Shown: piece after piece, positions 16,981-26,266 of the stretch | Position numbering within the stretch: the first letter of the stretch is position 1 | How the letters are laid out: each line of letters opens with the position of its first letter | From: Enterovibrio norvegicus_B | GTDB lineage: Bacteria > Pseudomonadota > Gammaproteobacteria > Enterobacterales > Vibrionaceae | DNA length: 64,000 nt | Direction: 5' to 3' | Assembly: GCF_002876705.1 (NCBI RefSeq) | Contig: NZ_MDAG01000021.1 | Location: 59,229 to 123,228 of the forward strand | The notes under the pieces: model-generated | Databases searched by the model: none | The model's input: the letters and a program-made list of their open reading frames with translations, nothing else | Told to the model about the DNA's origin: nothing | Made by a program: the position numbers and the translations under genes

Positions 16981-18468
16981 TTAAGCTTCGTCGCTGAACC
17001 AGCAAATATTGCGCGCGGCCATAATCAGCTCACCCGCTTTAACTTCATCCATTCCCTCGATATCCAGAAGATCATCAGTGCCTTGGTCAGCAAGATCTTC
17101 CAAAGTGCAGATGCCTTTCGCTGCAAGGCGGAACGCAAGGTCGCGATCCAAACCTTCAAGACCCAACAGATCTTCAGCCGGCTCAGCACCGTCAAGGATT
17201 TCTTCTTTCGCAAGCGCGATTGTGGTCAGCGCTTCTTTCGCACGGCTTCGCAGTTCTTCAACGGTATCTTCATCAAGACCATCAACTTCTAGAAGTTCTG
17301 CTGCAGGAACGTATGCAACTTCTTCTAGCGTGGTGAAGCCTTCTTGAACCAGCAGTGCTGCGAAATCTTCTTCGATATCCAAGTGCTTACTAAACAGTTC
17401 AATTGACTGGCCAGCTTCTTCTTGGTGTTTCTTCTGTAGATCTTCCACTGTCATTACGTTCAGCGTCCAACCAGTAAGTTGAGAGGCTAGACGAACGTTT
17501 TGACCGTTACGACCGATAGCTTGAGCCAAGTTATCAGCTTCTACAGCGATATCCATTGTGTGGGTATCTTCGTCAACGATGATAGATGCTACTTCTGCAG
17601 GCGCCATCGCGTTGATAACAAGTTGCGCTGGGTTATCGTCCCAAAGAACAATATCAATACGCTCGCCGCCAAGTTCACCCGAAACGGCTTGAACACGCGC
17701 ACCACGCATACCAACACACGCACCTACAGGGTCGATACGCTTGTCGTTAGTTTTAACAGCAATCTTCGCACGAGAACCCGGATCACGAGCCGCACCCATC
17801 ACTTCGATCATTTCTTCGCCGATTTCTGGCACCTCAATGCGGAACAATTCGATCAGCATTTCTGGCTTAGAACGGGTCATGAATAACTGGAAGCCACGAG
17901 CTTCTGGACGCACAGCATACAGCAAACCGCGCACGCGGTCGCCTGGACGTAGGTTTTCACGTGGTAATTGATCGTCACGTTGGATTGCCGCTTCTGCATT
18001 GCTACCCAAATCAACGATAACCACTTCGCGGTTCACTTTCTTAACAATACCAGTGATCAACTCACCTTCATTGTCCATGAACTGCTCAACCACTTGTGCA
18101 CGCTCAGCTTCACGTACTTTTTGTACGATAACTTGTTTTGCAGTTTGAGTCGTAATACGGTCAAACGTTACTGACTCAATGTCATCTTCAACGTAATCGC
18201 CGACAGACATTGTTTCGTCTTCAAACTGTGCCGCTTCTAGCGTAATTTCGCGAGTAGGCTGAGTAACTTCTTCAACCACTTCCCAACGACGAAGTGTTTC
18301 GAACTGACCGGTTTTGCGGTCGATTTCTACACGTACTTCGATTTCTGCTTCGTATTTTTTCTTTGTTGCCGTCGCCAGCGCTATTTCTAACGCTTCAAAA
18401 ATGCGCTCACGTGGAACAGCTTTTTCGTTCGACACCGCCTCTACGACAGCCAAGATTTCTTTGTTCAT
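16981..18468 (-). CDS. nusA: Transcription termination/antitermination protein NusA
   Basis: A 495-residue RNA-polymerase-associated factor that controls pausing, termination and antitermination. It has an N-terminal RNAP-binding domain, S1 (about 135-200), two KH domains (about 200-345) and two acidic C-terminal repeats that begin near residues 365 and 440. The C-terminal repeats place it with the gammaproteobacterial type. GAGG lies 11 bases before the ATG. infB starts 21 bp downstream and rimP ends 21 bp upstream. Confidence 0.98.
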   Translation of the reverse strand: MNKEILAVVEAVSNEKAVPRERIFEALEIALATATKKKYEAEIEVRVEIDRKTGQFETLRRWEVVEEVTQPTREITLEAAQFEDETMSVGDYVEDDIESVTFDRITTQTAKQVIVQKVREAERAQVVEQFMDNEGELITGIVKKVNREVVIVDLGSNAEAAIQRDDQLPRENLRPGDRVRGLLYAVRPEARGFQLFMTRSKPEMLIELFRIEVPEIGEEMIEVMGAARDPGSRAKIAVKTNDKRIDPVGACVGMRGARVQAVSGELGGERIDIVLWDDNPAQLVINAMAPAEVASIIVDEDTHTMDIAVEADNLAQAIGRNGQNVRLASQLTGWTLNVMTVEDLQKKHQEEAGQSIELFSKHLDIEEDFAALLVQEGFTTLEEVAYVPAAELLEVDGLDEDTVEELRSRAKEALTTIALAKEEILDGAEPAEDLLGLEGLDRDLAFRLAAKGICTLEDLADQGTDDLLDIEGMDEVKAGELIMAARNICWFSDEA

Positions 18469-18489
18469 GAACTAATGCCTCATTTAAAT

Positions 18490-18945
18490 TTAAAATGAAG
18501 GAACCAGGTTAGCCTTGGCGATATTGCTCAGGGCGAACGCTTCTTCGTTTCCATCCACGTTGATGGTGACGGTCTCGCCGTCAACAGAAAGAATCAGCCC
18601 TTTCCATTTGCGACGGTTTTGCATCGCCATTTTCAGCACTACGTTCACTTCGTGACCGATAAACTGCTGATAATGCGCGGCTTTAAATAGTGGTCTTTCC
18701 AACCCTGGAGATGAAACTTCCAAGTTGTAAGCAACGGTAATTGGATCTTCTACGTCCATCACAGCGCTAACCTGGCGGCTCACTTCGGCACAAGCATCAA
18801 CAGTGATGCCGTTTTCATGATCAATAAAGATCCGCAGGGTTGAATGTTGTCCCGCACGAACAAACTCAAGCCCAACAAGCTCATAGTTCAATGCTTCAAC
18901 AGGTGCTTCTAGCAATGCTACAAGCTGTTTTTCTAGTCCGGTCAT
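18490..18945 (-). CDS. rimP: Ribosome maturation factor RimP
   Basis: A 151-residue two-domain protein needed for 30S maturation. The start was set at ATG 18945 because the product then begins M-T-G-L-E-K-Q-L-V-A-L-L-E-A-P-V, matching the family. An in-frame upstream extension of 53 codons would run through two terminator hairpins and is rejected. It is the first protein gene of the metY-rimP-nusA-infB operon. Confidence 0.96.
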   Translation of the reverse strand: MTGLEKQLVALLEAPVEALNYELVGLEFVRAGQHSTLRIFIDHENGITVDACAEVSRQVSAVMDVEDPITVAYNLEVSSPGLERPLFKAAHYQQFIGHEVNVVLKMAMQNRRKWKGLILSVDGETVTINVDGNEEAFALSNIAKANLVPSF

Positions 18946-18960
18946 ACAAACCCCAGAAAT

Positions 18961-18982
18961 AAAAAAAGGGCTTAAAAGCCCA
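18961..18982 (-). terminator. Second terminator hairpin in the rimP leader
   Basis: GGGCTT (18968-18973) and AAGCCC form a compact palindromic stem. On the minus strand it is followed by seven T residues at 18967-18961. It ends only 15 bp before the rimP ATG, so rimP expression requires read-through or antitermination. Confidence 0.7.
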
Positions 18983-19015
18983 GATATCCATCCGAATGGG
19001 TCATGTTCAGATAAT

Positions 19016-19039
19016 AAAAAACCCCGAATTACGGGGTTT
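19016..19039 (-). terminator. First terminator after tRNA-fMet
   Basis: AAACCCCG (19019-19026) pairs with CGGGGTTT (19032-19039), followed on the minus strand by a T-run. It lies 78 bp downstream of metY. Together with the next hairpin it forms tandem attenuators upstream of rimP, as in the E. coli metY-rimP operon. Confidence 0.85.
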
Positions 19040-19116
19040 AATGCAACTGGACCCTGATGCCATGGTTTCCCATGGCCAACAACTGTTTTGGTCTCACTAA
19101 ACAATTGTCGATAAAG

Positions 19117-19193
<77 letters not shown>

Positions 19194-19270
19194 TCCGATT
19201 GGCGATTATTATATCGTCGCCTCGCGTTCTTTTTCAAGTACTGCGACCTTACTAAGTAAGGATTTTAAAA

Positions 19271-19357
<87 letters not shown>

Positions 19358-19378
19358 AAGCATTACTGCTTAATTCTT

Positions 19379-19714
19379 TTACTGAGGGATGTCGCTATTG
19401 CTTTCAGCAGGGACATCGCTCGCCGGAGTTACTTGCTCACTGGCAGGTACACTCAGGTCTTCGTACTCGCTACCAACGGTTGCGTTTTGAGTACTCATGT
19501 TACCCAGCACTAGGCTAAGAACAAAAAATATTGTCGCGAAAATCGCGGTCATTCGGGTCAGAAAGTTTCCAGAGCCGCCAGAGCCAAATACTGTATTTGA
19601 TGCCCCAGCCCCGAAAGAGGCTCCCATATCTGCGCCTTTACCTTGTTGAACCAGAACTAGGCCAATTACACCAAGCGCGGCCAACAGATAAATCACAAGT
19701 AGAATTTCGTACAT
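19379..19714 (-). CDS. secG: Protein translocase subunit SecG
   Basis: A 111-residue inner-membrane protein with two transmembrane helices (about 2-22 and 53-73) around the conserved cytoplasmic loop Q-Q-G-K-G-A-D-M-G-A-S-F-G-A-G-A-S. It assists SecYE and SecA in protein export. The ATG at 19714 is preceded by AGGTGG and yields M-Y-E-I-L-L-V-I-Y. A GTG three codons upstream overlaps that Shine-Dalgarno. The C-terminal tail ends S-D-I-P-Q, as in E. coli (S-D-I-P-N). It is followed by two tRNA genes. Confidence 0.97.
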   Translation of the reverse strand: MYEILLVIYLLAALGVIGLVLVQQGKGADMGASFGAGASNTVFGSGGSGNFLTRMTAIFATIFFVLSLVLGNMSTQNATVGSEYEDLSVPASEQVTPASDVPAESNSDIPQ

Positions 19715-19913
19715 GGGTTCCACCTATGTTCCAAATTGTTGAGCCAGCTGACTATTCAGTTCACTAGCGCAACTCCCATCATTGGGAGCGGAAGAATACT
19801 AACGAATGCCGGCATACGAAACAAGAGAAAATTACAAAAAAGCGGTACTTTTCATCCCGTTTGCGCATCTTATAACCAAACAGACTCGCGTCCCTTCCGC
19901 TTTCCTTTTGTTA

Positions 19914-21251
19914 TTAGCAGTTCGCTTTTACCGCATCTGCAATTTCAAGTGCATACGCTTGCACTTCATCAGCGTTTTCACCTTCAACCATGACACGGAT
20001 TAATGGTTCAGTGCCAGATTTACGTAACAATACACGACCCGTGTCACCTAGCTTCTCTTCAACCGCTGCAGTTGCAGTCATCACTGCGTCTGATTGCAAT
20101 GGATCGCTATCACCACTAAAACGAACATTCTCAAGGACTTGTGGGAACATGCTCATGCCATCACACAGATCTTTGAGTGTTAGCCCTGTTCCAACAACAC
20201 TCGCTAATACTTGCAACGCCGCAACGATAGCATCACCAGTGGTAACTTTATCAAGAAGGATAACGTGACCTGAGTTTTCTGCGCCGATCTTCCAATCGTT
20301 CTCAAGCAGTTTTTCCATGACGTAGCGGTCGCCAACTTTCGCGCGGGTAAACGGAATACCGAGTTTTTTCAGCGCCACTTCCATGCCCATATTGGTCATC
20401 AAAGTACCAACAACACCGCCTTTCAGTTCGCCTCGACGTAACGATTCACGCGCAATGATGTAGGCAATTTGGTCGCCGTCTACTTTGTTACCTTCATGGT
20501 CGACCATGATGATACGGTCACCATCACCATCAAAGGCAATACCCAATACTGCGTTTTCTTCAACGACACGCTTTTGAAGTGCACGTACATCGGTTGCACC
20601 CACTTCTGCATTGATGTTTGTGCCGTTTGGCTCAACACCCATAGCGATGACATCAGCGCCCAGCTCAGAGAACACGGCAGGTGCAATGTGGTACGTCGCA
20701 CCGTGTGCACAATCGATAACGATTTTAAGGCCTTTCAGATTCATTTCTGACGGGAACGTGCCTTTACAAAACTCAATGTAACGGCCCGCAGCATCAACGA
20801 TACGGCTTGCTTTACCCAGCTCTGCTGACTCAACACAGGTCAGTGGCTTTTCGAGTTCAGCTTCAATCGCAAGCTCAACCGAATCAGGCAATTTTGTGCC
20901 TTCTGATGAAAAGAATTTGATGCCGTTGTCATAGTAAGGGTTATGCGATGCTGAGATAACAATCCCCGCTTCCGCACGGAACGTTTGCGTTAAGTACGCA
21001 ATGGCAGGCGTTGGCATTGGGCCTGTAAACGCAGCCTGAAGACCAGCAGCTGATAAGCCAGCTTCCAACGCAGATTCAAGCATGTAGCCAGAGATGCGTG
21101 TATCTTTGCCTATCAATACTTTCTTCGTGCCTTGCTGGCTCAGTACACGACCCGCAGCCCAACCTAATTTCAGCATAAAATCTGGCGTGATTGGGAACTG
21201 GCCAACTTTACCGCGTACACCGTCGGTGCCGAAGTATTTACGTTCTGTCAT
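19914..21251 (-). CDS. glmM: Phosphoglucosamine mutase
   Basis: A 445-residue enzyme that interconverts glucosamine-6-phosphate and glucosamine-1-phosphate on the way to UDP-GlcNAc for peptidoglycan and LPS. The phosphoserine loop is I-S-A-S-H-N-P with the reactive serine at residue 102. The Mg-binding D-G-D-G-D-R motif and the C-terminal phosphate loop R-K-S-G-T-E-P-L-I-R-V-M are present. The start overlaps the folP stop by 4 bp (ATGA), so the genes are translationally coupled. Confidence 0.98.
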   Translation of the reverse strand: MTERKYFGTDGVRGKVGQFPITPDFMLKLGWAAGRVLSQQGTKKVLIGKDTRISGYMLESALEAGLSAAGLQAAFTGPMPTPAIAYLTQTFRAEAGIVISASHNPYYDNGIKFFSSEGTKLPDSVELAIEAELEKPLTCVESAELGKASRIVDAAGRYIEFCKGTFPSEMNLKGLKIVIDCAHGATYHIAPAVFSELGADVIAMGVEPNGTNINAEVGATDVRALQKRVVEENAVLGIAFDGDGDRIIMVDHEGNKVDGDQIAYIIARESLRRGELKGGVVGTLMTNMGMEVALKKLGIPFTRAKVGDRYVMEKLLENDWKIGAENSGHVILLDKVTTGDAIVAALQVLASVVGTGLTLKDLCDGMSMFPQVLENVRFSGDSDPLQSDAVMTATAAVEEKLGDTGRVLLRKSGTEPLIRVMVEGENADEVQAYALEIADAVKANC

Positions 21252-22099
21252 TGTGTATCTCCAAGTAGATCTGCTGCTTCTTGCATCATGCTGACAACGC
21301 GAACCACATCTGCGGTTTCTTTTACGTCATGCACGCGAATGAGCTGAGCCCCTTTCGAAGCAGCAATGGTAGCGCAAGCTAAACTTCCCCCCAAAACATC
21401 GGCAGGGGGTTTATCCAATAATTTAAAAATCATAGACTTCCGTGACATACCCGCCAGTATCGGCAGTCCATGACGGTGAAACAATTCCAACTTTGCTAAC
21501 AGCTGGTAGTTATGTGTCAGTGTTTTACCAAACCCAAACCCTGGGTCTAAAATCAGTTTTTCTTTGGCAATACCCATTGCCGCACAAGCTTCAATTCTTT
21601 CATTGAAGAAACAATGGATATCTTCAAAAATATCGTCATAGGTTGGATCAACCTGCATCGAACGAGGTTGTCCTTGCATGTGCATAATACATACTGGCAC
21701 ATCAGCCATGGCTGCCGCGTTAAGCGCCCCTGGCTCTTGAAGTGCACGCACATCATTGATTAGATTAGCACCTGCATTCACCGCAGCGGTCATTACTGCA
21801 GCTTTACTGGTATCAATTGAAATCCAGCAATCAAACCTTTCTCGAATAGCTTCTATCGCGGGAATAACCCTTGATAGCTCTTCATCCAGCGAAACATCTA
21901 CTGCACCAGGTCTCGTAGACTCACCGCCAATATCCAATACCGACGCACCCGCACTGAGCATACTTTCTGCATGATAAAGCGCCGTATCGAGATGATTGAA
22001 TTTACCGCCATCTGAAAAAGAATCAGGCGTGACGTTGAGGATACCCATTACTTTCGGGGAAGATAGATCGAGAAAGAATTCTTTGCTGGTCAGTATCAT
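21248..22099 (-). CDS. folP: Dihydropteroate synthase
   Basis: A 283-residue enzyme that condenses p-aminobenzoate with dihydropterin pyrophosphate in folate synthesis; it is the sulfonamide target. Signatures are G-I-L-N-V-T-P-D-S-F-S-D-G-G near the N-terminus and D-P-G-F-G-F-G-K-T in the middle, with S-R-K-S following. The start was placed at ATG 22099; the longer in-frame form would extend toward the ftsH terminator. ftsH-folP-glmM is a conserved order. Confidence 0.97.
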   Translation of the reverse strand: MILTSKEFFLDLSSPKVMGILNVTPDSFSDGGKFNHLDTALYHAESMLSAGASVLDIGGESTRPGAVDVSLDEELSRVIPAIEAIRERFDCWISIDTSKAAVMTAAVNAGANLINDVRALQEPGALNAAAMADVPVCIMHMQGQPRSMQVDPTYDDIFEDIHCFFNERIEACAAMGIAKEKLILDPGFGFGKTLTHNYQLLAKLELFHRHGLPILAGMSRKSMIFKLLDKPPADVLGGSLACATIAASKGAQLIRVHDVKETADVVRVVSMMQEAADLLGDTQ

Positions 22100-22135
22100 A
22101 GTTGGGCTTTGTTTGAGGCTAGAATTTGTCACTAC

Positions 22136-22173
22136 CAAAAGAAAAACCCCGAGTAAGCCCGGGGTTTCTTTTA
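22136..22173 (-). terminator. ftsH terminator
   Basis: A long stem pairs AAAGAAA-ACCCCG with CGGGGTTTCTTT around a short loop, ending in a T-rich stretch on the minus strand. It lies 13 bp after the ftsH stop. folP starts 37 bp beyond, so folP-glmM probably depends on read-through or a local promoter. Confidence 0.8.
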
Positions 22174-22185
22174 ACTAAAACGCAA

Positions 22186-24132
22186 TTACGCGTCCGGCTG
22201 ATTATCAGGGTCGACAGGCTTAGCGCTGGCGTCTGACGATGAAGGCTTTTCAGCTTCCACATCAGCATCTGCATCCGGTTTTTTCGGCGTATTGCCAGAA
22301 TTATCTGGTTCAACGCCCCAACCTGCAGGTTCACGCACTGGACGTCGCTCCATCAAATCATCGATTTGACCAGCATCAATCGTTTCATACTTCATCAGTG
22401 CATCTTTCATTGCATGCATGATGTCCATATTTTCTTCGATGAGCTTGCGAGCACGGATGTAGTTACGGTCAATCAACAAACGGATTTCGCTATCAATAAG
22501 ACGCGCGGTCTCATCAGACATGTGCTTAGACTTCGCAACGGAACGACCAAGGAAAACTTCCCCTTCGTCTTCAGCGTACAATAGAGGTCCCAACTTATCT
22601 GAGAAGCCCCATTGCGTCACCATCTTGCGCGCGATATCCGTAGCACGTTCGATGTCGTTCGACGCACCCGTTGAAACGTTCTCAACACCATAGATAATCT
22701 CTTCCGCTAGACGGCCACCGTACAAGCTCGAAATCATGGATTCTAGGTGTAGACGAGACATGCTCACACGATCTTGCTCAGGCAGATACATCGTCACACC
22801 CAGCGCACGTCCGCGAGGAATAATAGACACTTTGTAAACCGGATCATGCTCAGGCACAAGTCGACCTACAACAGCGTGGCCCGCTTCGTGGTAGGCGGTC
22901 GATTCTTTGGTTTCTTCAGTCAGAACCATTGATTTGCGCTCAGCGCCCATCATGATTTTGTCTTTCGCCAGTTCGAATTCGATCATAGATACAACGCGCT
23001 TATTACCACGTGCAGCAAACAATGCTGCTTCGTTGACCAAGTTCGCCAAATCTGCGCCAGAGAACCCTGGGGTACCACGTGCGATAAGCGATGCTTCAAC
23101 ATCACCACCTAGTGGTACTTTACGCATGTGTACTTTAAGAATTTGCTCACGACCACGTACATCTGGTAAGCCAACAACAACCTGACGGTCAAAGCGGCCC
23201 GGACGCAACAAGGCAGGGTCAAGAACATCTGGACGGTTAGTCGCTGCGATAACGATGATACCTTCGTTACCTTCAAAGCCATCCATTTCAACCAGCATTT
23301 GGTTCAATGTTTGTTCACGTTCGTCGTGACCACCACCAAGACCAGCGCCACGTTGGCGACCTACGGCATCAATCTCATCAATAAAGATGATACATGGCGA
23401 GGCTTTCTTCGCTTGTTCGAACATGTCACGGACACGAGATGCGCCCACACCAACGAACATTTCAACGAAATCAGAACCGGAAATCGTAAAGAACGGTACT
23501 TTCGCTTCACCTGCAATGGCTTTCGCCAGCAAGGTTTTACCTGTACCAGGAGGACCTACCATCAAAACACCCGTTGGGATTTTACCGCCGAGTTTTTGGA
23601 AGCGACTTGGGTCGCGCAGGTAGTCAACCAATTCTTTAACGTCTTCTTTCGCTTCGTCACAACCAGCGACATCCGCGAAAGTTGTTTTGATCTGCTCTTC
23701 GCTCATCATGCGCGCTTTCGATTTACCGAAAGACATCGCACCTTTGCCACCGCCGCCTTGCATCTGACGCATGAAGAAAATCCATACACCGATAAGCAGA
23801 AGCATTGGGAACCAAGAGATGAAGATAGACGCAAGAATGCTTGGCTCTTCAGGAGGCGTGCCACGAACCTGAACTTTGTGATTGATCAGGTCATCAAGCA
23901 ATTTAGGATCTTGGAGAACAGGCATGTAAGAGACATAATTCGTGCCATCACGACGCGTGACTTTCAGCTCGCGATTATCGAACTGTACTTCCTGTAATTT
24001 ATCTTGCCCTATTTCTTGGACAAACGTTGTGTAGTCGACTTGACGGCCAGCACTGTCGCCAGGTCCAAAGCTTTGGAACACAGACATCAGCACAACAGCG
24101 ATGACCAGCCATAAAATCAAGTTTTTTGCCAT
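22186..24132 (-). CDS. ftsH: ATP-dependent zinc metalloprotease FtsH
   Basis: A 648-residue inner-membrane AAA+ protease that removes LpxC, sigma-32 and damaged membrane proteins. Two N-terminal transmembrane helices (about 3-20 and 98-120) enclose a periplasmic domain. Walker A is G-P-P-G-T-G-K-T (193-200), Walker B I-I-F-I-D-E-I-D (248-255), and the zinc site H-E-A-G-H (415-419). The C-terminal tail is acidic and low complexity. The start at ATG 24132 gives M-A-K-N-L-I-L-W; a TTG three codons earlier is less likely. It follows rlmE. Confidence 0.98.
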   Translation of the reverse strand: MAKNLILWLVIAVVLMSVFQSFGPGDSAGRQVDYTTFVQEIGQDKLQEVQFDNRELKVTRRDGTNYVSYMPVLQDPKLLDDLINHKVQVRGTPPEEPSILASIFISWFPMLLLIGVWIFFMRQMQGGGGKGAMSFGKSKARMMSEEQIKTTFADVAGCDEAKEDVKELVDYLRDPSRFQKLGGKIPTGVLMVGPPGTGKTLLAKAIAGEAKVPFFTISGSDFVEMFVGVGASRVRDMFEQAKKASPCIIFIDEIDAVGRQRGAGLGGGHDEREQTLNQMLVEMDGFEGNEGIIVIAATNRPDVLDPALLRPGRFDRQVVVGLPDVRGREQILKVHMRKVPLGGDVEASLIARGTPGFSGADLANLVNEAALFAARGNKRVVSMIEFELAKDKIMMGAERKSMVLTEETKESTAYHEAGHAVVGRLVPEHDPVYKVSIIPRGRALGVTMYLPEQDRVSMSRLHLESMISSLYGGRLAEEIIYGVENVSTGASNDIERATDIARKMVTQWGFSDKLGPLLYAEDEGEVFLGRSVAKSKHMSDETARLIDSEIRLLIDRNYIRARKLIEENMDIMHAMKDALMKYETIDAGQIDDLMERRPVREPAGWGVEPDNSGNTPKKPDADADVEAEKPSSSDASAKPVDPDNQPDA

Positions 24133-24182
24133 GTCACTCAAGGTGTTAGCCCCGCGAAAACTATAAGAATAATGGTAGAGTA

Positions 24183-24812
24183 CTACAGTTTATAACCTGT
24201 AGCTACAATGTAGACTTCACGTGATCGAGCACGAGAAGAATCGGGTTTACGAATTTTTACTGCTTTAAACATTTTACGCACTTCAGCTAAATATTGATCA
24301 AAGCCTTCGCCTTGAAAAACTTTAACAATAAATGCGCCATTTGGTGCGAGAACTTCTCGACACATTTCCATCGCAAGTTCAACTAAGTACATTGCTTTGG
24401 GTTGATCTGATGCCAAATTACCACTCATATTTGGCGCCATGTCGGACATAACAACATCCACCATGTCAGGTTGAATACGATCTAATAACGCATTCAAGAC
24501 TGCTTCTTCACGAAAGTCCCCTTGCAAGAAGCTTACTCCAGGCAGGGAGTCCATAGGAAGGATGTCACATGCTATAACTTGACCGTTGTCACCAACTTGT
24601 TCTGCAGCGTACTGAGACCACCCACCAGGAGCGGCACCCAAATCGACCACAGTCATACCAGGTTTAAGCAGTTTATCTTTGCCTTGAATTTCATCTAGCT
24701 TAAAAATCGCACGTGAACGAAAGCCTTTTTTCTGGGCTTCTTGAACATATTTATCATCAAAATGCTCTTTCAACCAGCGGCCAGAACTCGCTGAGTGTTT
24801 CTTTTTGCTCAT
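24183..24812 (-). CDS. rlmE: 23S rRNA (uridine(2552)-2'-O)-methyltransferase
   Basis: A 209-residue SAM-dependent methyltransferase (FtsJ/RrmJ) that methylates U2552 in the A loop of 23S rRNA during late 50S assembly. The SAM-binding motif is D-L-G-A-A-P-G-G-W-S-Q-Y. The catalytic D and K lie in M-S-D-M-A-P-N-M-S-G and F-I-V-K-V-F-Q-G-E. It precedes ftsH by 50 bp and is divergent from yhbY, the usual arrangement for these genes. Confidence 0.98.
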   Translation of the reverse strand: MSKKKHSASSGRWLKEHFDDKYVQEAQKKGFRSRAIFKLDEIQGKDKLLKPGMTVVDLGAAPGGWSQYAAEQVGDNGQVIACDILPMDSLPGVSFLQGDFREEAVLNALLDRIQPDMVDVVMSDMAPNMSGNLASDQPKAMYLVELAMEMCREVLAPNGAFIVKVFQGEGFDQYLAEVRKMFKAVKIRKPDSSRARSREVYIVATGYKL

Positions 24813-24943
24813 GTTTTACCTAGCCCACATTTACTGTCGTTAAATGTTAACGAACTGCTTAGGGGGATATTTGTTCAGTTTGTATAGATATGGCGGTAGA
24901 ATGTCACGTTTTCAACCCCGATAAAACAACAAATCGAGTCAAC

Positions 24944-25240
24944 ATGAATCTAAGCACAAAACAAAAGCAGCATCTAAAAGGACTGGCACACTCTCTTAAA
25001 CCTGTCGTATTGATGGGCGCCAACGGCCTAACAGAAGCAGTGCTTGCTGAGATTGAAATCGCTCTCGATCATCACGAGCTAATCAAGGTGAAAGTTGCAT
25101 CAGAAGATCGCGACACTAAGAACTTGATTGTAGACGCAATTGTTCGTGAAACCAAGGCAGAGAAAGTACAGGTTATTGGTAAAACACTTGTACTGTACCG
25201 CCAGAGCGCAGAACGTAAAATAGAAATCCCACGCAAATAA
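24944..25240 (+). CDS. yhbY: CRM-domain RNA-binding protein YhbY, ribosome-associated
   Basis: A 98-residue protein made of a single CRS1-YhbY (CRM) domain, an IF3-C-like fold. It associates with pre-50S particles in E. coli. The signature is L-K-G-L-A-H-S-L-K-P-V-V-L-M-G-A-N-G-L-T-E. The start was set at ATG 24944 because the product then begins M-N-L-S-T-K-Q-K-Q; upstream in-frame codons are not family-like. It shares a terminator with convergent greA. Confidence 0.95.
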   Translation: MNLSTKQKQHLKGLAHSLKPVVLMGANGLTEAVLAEIEIALDHHELIKVKVASEDRDTKNLIVDAIVRETKAEKVQVIGKTLVLYRQSAERKIEIPRK

Positions 25241-25266
25241 AAAAAGGCCGCATCGCGGCCTTTTTT
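25241..25266. terminator. Bidirectional terminator between yhbY and greA
   Basis: GGCCGC (25246-25251) and GCGGCC (25255-25260) form a stem with an ATC loop, flanked by AAAAA and TTTTTT. Confidence 0.9.
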
Positions 25267-25304
25267 GTTTCTGCGATAGTAACAACCGCTAACATTTTTT
25301 TCGA

Positions 25305-25778
25305 TTAGGCGTACGTTACGCTATCGATCTCGAATTCTTTCACGCCACCCGGCGTGTTGATTGACACTTCGTCGCCTGCTTCTTTACCGATCAAACCACG
25401 TGCAATGGGTGAGTTGATGGAAATCAGGTTCTTCTTAATATCAGACTCGTCATCACCAACAATCTGGTAAGACAATTCTTCATCTGTATTAATGTCAATC
25501 AAGCCTACAGTTGAACCAAAGATCACTTTGCCATTGTTTGGCATCTTTGCGATGTCGATGACTTGAGCAACTGAAAGTTTGTATTCAATATCACGAATCT
25601 GCGCTTCACAAATACCTTGTTCTTCACGCGCCGCGTGATATTCAGCATTTTCTTTAAGATCGCCCAACTCACGAGCTTCACCGATCGCCTGAGTAATAAT
25701 TGGACGACGTTTCAGCAGGCGGTCTAACTCTACACGAAGCTGCTGTTCGCCACGAACAGTCATGGGTACTTTATCCAT
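25305..25778 (-). CDS. greA: Transcription elongation factor GreA
   Basis: A 157-residue protein that stimulates the RNA-cleavage activity of backtracked RNA polymerase. The N-terminal coiled coil includes A-R-E-L-G-D-L-K-E-N-A-E-Y-H-A-A-R-E-E-Q, whose acidic tip (D, E) enters the RNAP secondary channel; an FKBP-like C-terminal domain follows (S-P-I-A-R-G-L-I-G-K). ATG 25778 (M-D-K-V-P-M-T-V-R-G) was chosen by comparison with other GreA proteins. ATG 25787, nine bases earlier and close to AGAGG, is an alternative. Confidence 0.96.
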   Translation of the reverse strand: MDKVPMTVRGEQQLRVELDRLLKRRPIITQAIGEARELGDLKENAEYHAAREEQGICEAQIRDIEYKLSVAQVIDIAKMPNNGKVIFGSTVGLIDINTDEELSYQIVGDDESDIKKNLISINSPIARGLIGKEAGDEVSINTPGGVKEFEIDSVTYA

Positions 25779-26266
25779 AAATGACATTACCTCTGTCTCC
25801 AAAACCCTTGGTTTTGGCAATAACAAAGCCACGCCCATATACAATGATGAGCGCAGCAAACGAATATCTGTGTTTTCAGTGTAAACAACTTATCACTGAA
25901 GGTCACCAATCATTTTTCTTCCTCCTAGCGCTCACTAAAACCCTACGTCACCCCTAGATGGTAGATACACAAATCAAAATTAAAAAACCAATCAAAGCTC
26001 ACATAAACAAATGCATGGCGAGAGATTTAGCTCGCATAAAAAGATAAAAAAACATAAATGCGAGGAATGTAACGGAACTTTAATGCAAAACTGCAAGCCA
26101 CTGAAATAATTAGAGTAAAATCATACTGACAACATAAAAAACACTGTTTTAAATGTGATTTTTGATTGTTTTACTAGCGGTTGTAAATCGTCAGCGGGTA
26201 CAAACAAGGCATCGAGATGGTTGGAGATGCCATCAAGAAACTCAAAACCTTATAAAGGACAACGTA
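25779..26266 (+). promoter_or_regulatory. AT-rich upstream region of the porin gene with overlapping inverted repeats
   Basis: This stretch of about 490 bp separates divergent greA and the porin gene. It is A-rich from about 25970 to 26160. GCGAG (26018-26022) can pair with CTCGC (26031-26035), or CTCGCAT (26031-26037) with ATGCGAG (26058-26064), and the two pairings exclude each other. A ToxR-like control, as for V. cholerae ompU, is plausible but no consensus can be proved by eye. AAAGGA lies eight bases before the start codon. Confidence 0.35.
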
